From the NCBI GenBank assembly GCA_029935695.1, contig JAOZJV010000145.1:1-8140 (forward strand): DNA of 8,140 nucleotides, read 5' to 3'. The DNA is from Candidatus Krumholzibacteriia bacterium. GTDB lineage: Bacteria > Krumholzibacteriota > Krumholzibacteriia > LZORAL124-64-63. The notes beneath the pieces were generated by a model that was not told where the DNA came from, did no database searches, and was given only the letters and a program-made list of their open reading frames with translations. The translations under genes were made by a program, and so were the position numbers. The stretch's first letter is position 1, and every line of letters begins with the position of its first letter. Positions 5,939-8,140 of this stretch are shown here, piece after piece.

Positions 5939-6039
5939 CGTAAGTCCTTGGTAAAAATGTGGTTGATGAATAAGGTGAAGGCCTCATCCAGAACGCCTGC
6001 AATGGTTACTGCAGAGGATGCAGCTTTTATGCCGGACCC
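5939..6039. other. Gap between etfA terminator and glycosyltransferase start
   Basis: These 101 bp must hold the 5' leader of the minus-strand glycosyltransferase gene, because the etf terminator ends just before them. I see no convincing promoter. CTGCA/TGCAG words recur at 5998-6002, 6010-6014 and 6019-6023 and could form small hairpins. ATGAATAAG at 5967-5975 repeats a word found at 2635-2643. Confidence 0.3.
5945..5949 (-). promoter_or_regulatory. Ribosome binding site for the GTG start at 5938
   Basis: On the minus strand AAGGA is followed by 6 nt and then GTG (5938-5936). This supports the GTG over the internal ATG at residue 23, which already lies inside the conserved first strand. 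Confidence 0.6.
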
Positions 6040-6070
6040 AAAAAAGGCCTCCCGGAAGGTCCGGGAGGCC
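6040..6070 (-). terminator. Rho-independent terminator of the etfBA operon
   Basis: Read on the minus strand, GGCCTCCCGG, the loop ACCTT and CCGGGAGGCC give a perfect 10-bp stem followed by TTTTTT (6045-6040). It lies 21 nt after the etfA stop. Confidence 0.92.
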
Positions 6071-6091
6071 AGATGACTAAAATGAAGTCAG

Positions 6092-7060
6092 TTAGCTTTT
6101 CAGCTTGCCCACTTCATCGGTCAGCACGGGCAGAACATCAAAGAGATCTGCCACCACACCATAATCCGCCACCTTGAAGATGGGGGCGTTGGCGTCTTTG
6201 TTGATGGCCACGATGCACTTACTGCTGCTCATGCCCGCAAGATGTTGAATAGCGCCACTAATTCCTGCAGCGATGTACAGATTGGGTCCCACGGTCTTAC
6301 CCGTCTGCCCCACCTGATGCGAGTAGTCGACCCACTCGGCATCCACCACAGCGCGGCTGGCACCAGCTGCTGCCCCGAGGGCATCAGCCAGCTTCTCAAT
6401 CAACTGATAGTTCTCAGGGCCTTTGATACCCCGGCCACCGGAGACCACGGCTTCCGCTTCGGTCAGTTCAACCTTGCCACCACTGGCGGCTTCGATGCTC
6501 TTGACCACGGCTTTCAGCTCGATGCCATCAACACCGGCGTCGAAGCTCTCGGCAGCAGCGGAGCCACCCACTTCATTCAGCATGAAGGCGTTGGGGCGGA
6601 TGCCCACCACGGTCATGGCGCTGCTGCAGGTCAGGTCCACAAAGCACTTGCCGGCAAAGATGGGGCGACGGAATTCAAAGCCACCATCGAAGCTCATGCC
6701 CACAGCGTCGCTGATGCAGGCGCAATCCAGTTTTGCAGCAACCTTGGGACCAAGATCTTTGCCCATGGCGGTCGATCCCACCATCAAAAGATCCGGGTTG
6801 TTGGTTTTGCAGAAATTGGCCAGAGCGGCACCATAGGCTTCGCTGTTGTACGCGGCGAGATTGTCGCCACCGGCGGAGAACAACTTGTGCGCTCCATATT
6901 TTCCGGCTTCGGCGGCAGCATCGGCGGCCTCACCCAGAAGAACGCCCCACACTTCGCCACCAGCGGCATCGGTGATTTTGCGGGCTTCACTGATCATCTG
7001 CCAGGCGACCTTCTTCAGGGCGCCTGAGCGTTGTTCGATAAATACGGCAATGTTCGGCAT
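6092..7060 (-). CDS. etfA: Electron transfer flavoprotein alpha subunit
   Basis: This 322-residue protein is the FAD-binding subunit of the soluble ETF heterodimer, which accepts electrons from acyl-CoA dehydrogenases and hands them to a membrane oxidoreductase. The N-terminal domain (about 1-190) has the usual alpha/beta core. The C-terminal FAD domain is very well conserved: SGGRGIKGPENY (207-218), LGAAAGASRAVVD (228-240), QVGQTGK (249-255), LYIAAGISGAIQH (261-273) and VAINKDANAPIF (284-295). The start at 7060 is chosen because MPNIAVFIEQ matches the family N terminus and GGGAG lies 7 nt upstream. An in-frame extension to 7150 would overlap etfB by 74 bp. It lies 16 nt after etfB in one operon and is probably controlled by the FadR-like site before etfB. 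Whether it is a simple or a bifurcating ETF cannot be decided here; the FadF/EMO-type partner favours a non-bifurcating role. Confidence 0.96.
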   Translation of the reverse strand: MPNIAVFIEQRSGALKKVAWQMISEARKITDAAGGEVWGVLLGEAADAAAEAGKYGAHKLFSAGGDNLAAYNSEAYGAALANFCKTNNPDLLMVGSTAMGKDLGPKVAAKLDCACISDAVGMSFDGGFEFRRPIFAGKCFVDLTCSSAMTVVGIRPNAFMLNEVGGSAAAESFDAGVDGIELKAVVKSIEAASGGKVELTEAEAVVSGGRGIKGPENYQLIEKLADALGAAAGASRAVVDAEWVDYSHQVGQTGKTVGPNLYIAAGISGAIQHLAGMSSSKCIVAINKDANAPIFKVADYGVVADLFDVLPVLTDEVGKLKS

Positions 7061-7067
7061 ATCGAAA

Positions 7068-7072
7068 CTCCC
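7068..7072 (-). promoter_or_regulatory. Ribosome binding site that sets the etfA start
   Basis: GGGAG on the minus strand lies 7 nt before ATG 7060, overlapping the etfB-etfA gap. It supports the shorter start over the in-frame one at 7150. Confidence 0.75.
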
Positions 7073-7076
7073 TGTT

Positions 7077-7856
7077 TTAGAGCACTTTGGCTTCTTCGTT
7101 GAGCAGACGGGCCAGTTCTTTGGCGGCGGCTGCGGGATCTTCGGCATCAATCATGTTGCACTCGCCGCGGGCTGCGGGAGGAGCGTACTGTTTGATGGTC
7201 ACCATGTTGGCGGGCACTTCAATACCCAGGTCGGCGCAGGTCACCACTTCCATGGGTTTCATGCCGGCTTTCATGATGTTGGGCAGACTCGGCAGACGGG
7301 GCTCGTTGAGGCCCTTCTGGCAAGTGACCATGGCGGGGAAAGAAGCTTCGACCACTTCCTTGCCGCCTTCAATTTCCCGCTCGGCGGTGAGGCTGCCGTC
7401 GCCCAGGGTCAGGGCGGTGACGTTGGAGACGTGGGCCATGCCCATCTTCTCGGCCACCATGATGCCCACCTGGCCGCTGTCGTCGTCGATGGCCTTGATG
7501 CCAAAGAGCACCAGGTCGTAGGAATCTTTTTTCAAAGCTGCCGTCAGCACGGTGGCGATGGCACTTTGGTCGGCACCCACCAGGGCTGGATCATTGATGA
7601 TCATGGCCTTGTCGCAACCCACAGCCAGACAATCTTTTTTGAGAGTCTCTTTGACTGTTTCGGGTCCAATGGTGATGGCCGTTACTTCGACACCATCTCC
7701 GGTTTCCTTGATTTTGACCGCTTCTTCAACGGCGTAGGCATCGTAGGGATTCAGGATCCGGGTGAAGCCCGACTGGTCCAGCTCGGCGGCTGGGGCAGCA
7801 AGGTTGATCCGGGTCTCGGAATCGGGAACCTGTTTGACACACACGGCAATCTTCAT
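7077..7856 (-). CDS. etfB: Electron transfer flavoprotein beta subunit
   Basis: This 259-residue subunit pairs with EtfA and carries the AMP or second-cofactor site. Family marks are MKIAVCVKQVPD (1-12), NPYDAYAVEEA (36-46), the nucleotide loop AIDDDSGQVG (122-131), REIEGGKEVVE (160-170) and the signature LNEPRLPSLPNIMKA (183-197), which is also the recognition loop for acyl-CoA dehydrogenases. Length is normal. AGGAGG ends 4 nt before the ATG, a slightly short spacing. It is the first gene of the etfBA operon, with a strong predicted promoter (TTGACG, 17 bp, TATTTT) and a FadR-like operator over the start site. This suggests repression when long-chain acyl-CoA is scarce, if the B. subtilis model holds. 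lpdA diverges from the same 216-bp region. Confidence 0.96.
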   Translation of the reverse strand: MKIAVCVKQVPDSETRINLAAPAAELDQSGFTRILNPYDAYAVEEAVKIKETGDGVEVTAITIGPETVKETLKKDCLAVGCDKAMIINDPALVGADQSAIATVLTAALKKDSYDLVLFGIKAIDDDSGQVGIMVAEKMGMAHVSNVTALTLGDGSLTAEREIEGGKEVVEASFPAMVTCQKGLNEPRLPSLPNIMKAGMKPMEVVTCADLGIEVPANMVTIKQYAPPAARGECNMIDAEDPAAAAKELARLLNEEAKVL

Positions 7857-7925
7857 GATTCCTCCTGGCGCGGCAAGGCCCTTAAGGTTTGCAAAAGGGA
7901 TGAGCCCACCAACCGGCGGGCAACG

Positions 7926-7943
7926 TTAATGAATGTGCGTTCA
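7926..7943 (-). promoter_or_regulatory. FadR(Bacillus)-like operator before etfBA
   Basis: On the plus strand this reads TTAATGAATGTGCGTTCA, identical at 14 of 18 positions to the site at 521-538. Its core TGAATG-TG-CGTTCA is an inverted repeat with arms agreeing at 5 of 6 positions. It fits the remembered FadR consensus at 14 of 18 positions. On the minus strand its first base is the last base of the etfB -10 box, so it would cover the transcription start. Confidence 0.55.
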
Positions 7944-7971
7944 AAATAGATCCTGGGTGGCTTTGCGTCAA
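7943..7971 (-). promoter_or_regulatory. Promoter of etfBA
   Basis: On the minus strand TTGACG (7971-7966, 5 of 6) and TATTTT (7948-7943, 4 of 6) have the ideal 17-bp spacing. The leader would be about 80 nt. Confidence 0.6.
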
Positions 7972-7974
7972 TGA

Positions 7975-8004
7975 TTGGTGCTGGGTGATTAAAGGTGTTA
8001 TAAA
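7975..8004 (+). promoter_or_regulatory. Promoter of lpdA
   Basis: TTGGTG (7975-7980) and TATAAA (7999-8004) are 18 bp apart. It lies back to back with the etfB promoter, the two -35 boxes being 3 bp apart. No FadR-like site overlaps it, so lpdA may be controlled separately. Confidence 0.5.
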
Positions 8005-8072
8005 TAGGTCCCAAATCACGGGATTGAGTATCCTTCATCGCTCTTCCGCCCGGATCGCCAAAGGAGCCCCTC

Positions 8073-8140
8073 ATGGCCGATCAGAATGCCCAGCAATTCG
8101 ACATTATCATCATTGGCGCCGGCCCGGGCGGATACGTGGC
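8073..8140 (+). CDS. lpdA: Dihydrolipoamide dehydrogenase (E3), N-terminal fragment
   Basis: Only 22 complete codons lie in the window. FDIIIIGAGPGGYVA (9-23) is the first FAD-binding beta-alpha-beta unit with GxGxxG, and GPGGYVA is typical of dihydrolipoamide dehydrogenase, the FAD and disulfide enzyme that reoxidises lipoamide in 2-oxoacid dehydrogenase complexes and the glycine cleavage system. AAGGAG (8061-8066) with a 6-nt spacer supports ATG 8073. The redox-active CxxxxC lies beyond the edge, so another member of the pyridine nucleotide-disulfide oxidoreductase family is possible. It is transcribed away from etfBA. Confidence 0.75.
   Translation, partial: MADQNAQQFDIIIIGAGPGGYV

Noticed and set aside
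7061..7150. 30-residue N-terminal extension of EtfA
   Set aside because: The extra residues overlap etfB and do not match the family; GGGAG at 7072-7068 supports the start at 7060.
6846..7949. 367-codon plus-strand frame opposite etfB and etfA
   Set aside because: It is antisense to two highly conserved subunits, and its end runs through the etfB promoter and operator.
7853..8074. 73-codon minus-strand frame between etfB and lpdA
   Set aside because: It covers both divergent promoters and the operator, overlaps the etfB start and has no family resemblance.
1..8140. CRISPR array, insertion sequence, tRNA, rRNA or attachment site
   Set aside because: No repeated spacer pattern, transposase, terminal inverted repeats or RNA gene signature was found on reading both strands.

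Overview
The window looks like a chromosomal piece of a bacterium with moderately GC-rich DNA, strong Shine-Dalgarno sites and ordinary Sec signal peptides. I cannot name the organism. The gene content (EtfAB with a membrane FeS oxidoreductase instead of the FAD-type ETF:ubiquinone oxidoreductase) points to a fatty-acid-oxidising bacterium with a menaquinone-type respiratory chain. I see no phage, insertion sequence, CRISPR array, tRNA or rRNA.

Layout. Positions 1-260 hold no convincing gene except a possible tail of an upstream reading frame, then a candidate promoter. A small secreted-peptide gene (261-434) follows, closed by a terminator. Next is a large membrane iron-sulfur protein of the FadF/EtfD/EMO family (579-2591) with its own terminator, then a FabK/nitronate-monooxygenase-type flavoprotein (2708-3754) with a terminator, then an exported TPR protein (3898-4788). 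From 5938 down to 4775 a glycosyltransferase-TPR fusion runs on the minus strand and meets the TPR gene tail to tail with a 14-bp overlap. etfB and etfA form a minus-strand operon (7856 to 6092) ending in a strong terminator. A dihydrolipoamide dehydrogenase gene starts divergently at 8073 and runs off the window.

How the genes work together. EtfB/EtfA collect electrons from acyl-CoA dehydrogenases and the FadF/EMO-type protein should pass them to the membrane quinone pool. The two transcription units lie about 5 kb apart with unrelated genes between, yet each carries an almost identical 18-bp site (521-538 and 7926-7943) just downstream of its predicted -10 box. Both resemble the operator I remember for Bacillus subtilis FadR (YsiA), a TetR-family acyl-CoA-responsive repressor whose regulon includes fadF and etfBA. 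The best-supported hidden structure here is therefore a split beta-oxidation electron-transfer regulon under one repressor that is not in the window.

Other points worth attention are an isolated secreted micropeptide unit, a terminator between the nearest candidate promoters and the FabK-like gene, a terminator embedded antisense in the glycosyltransferase coding region, and a Gly replacing the first Asp of that enzyme's DxD-like motif.
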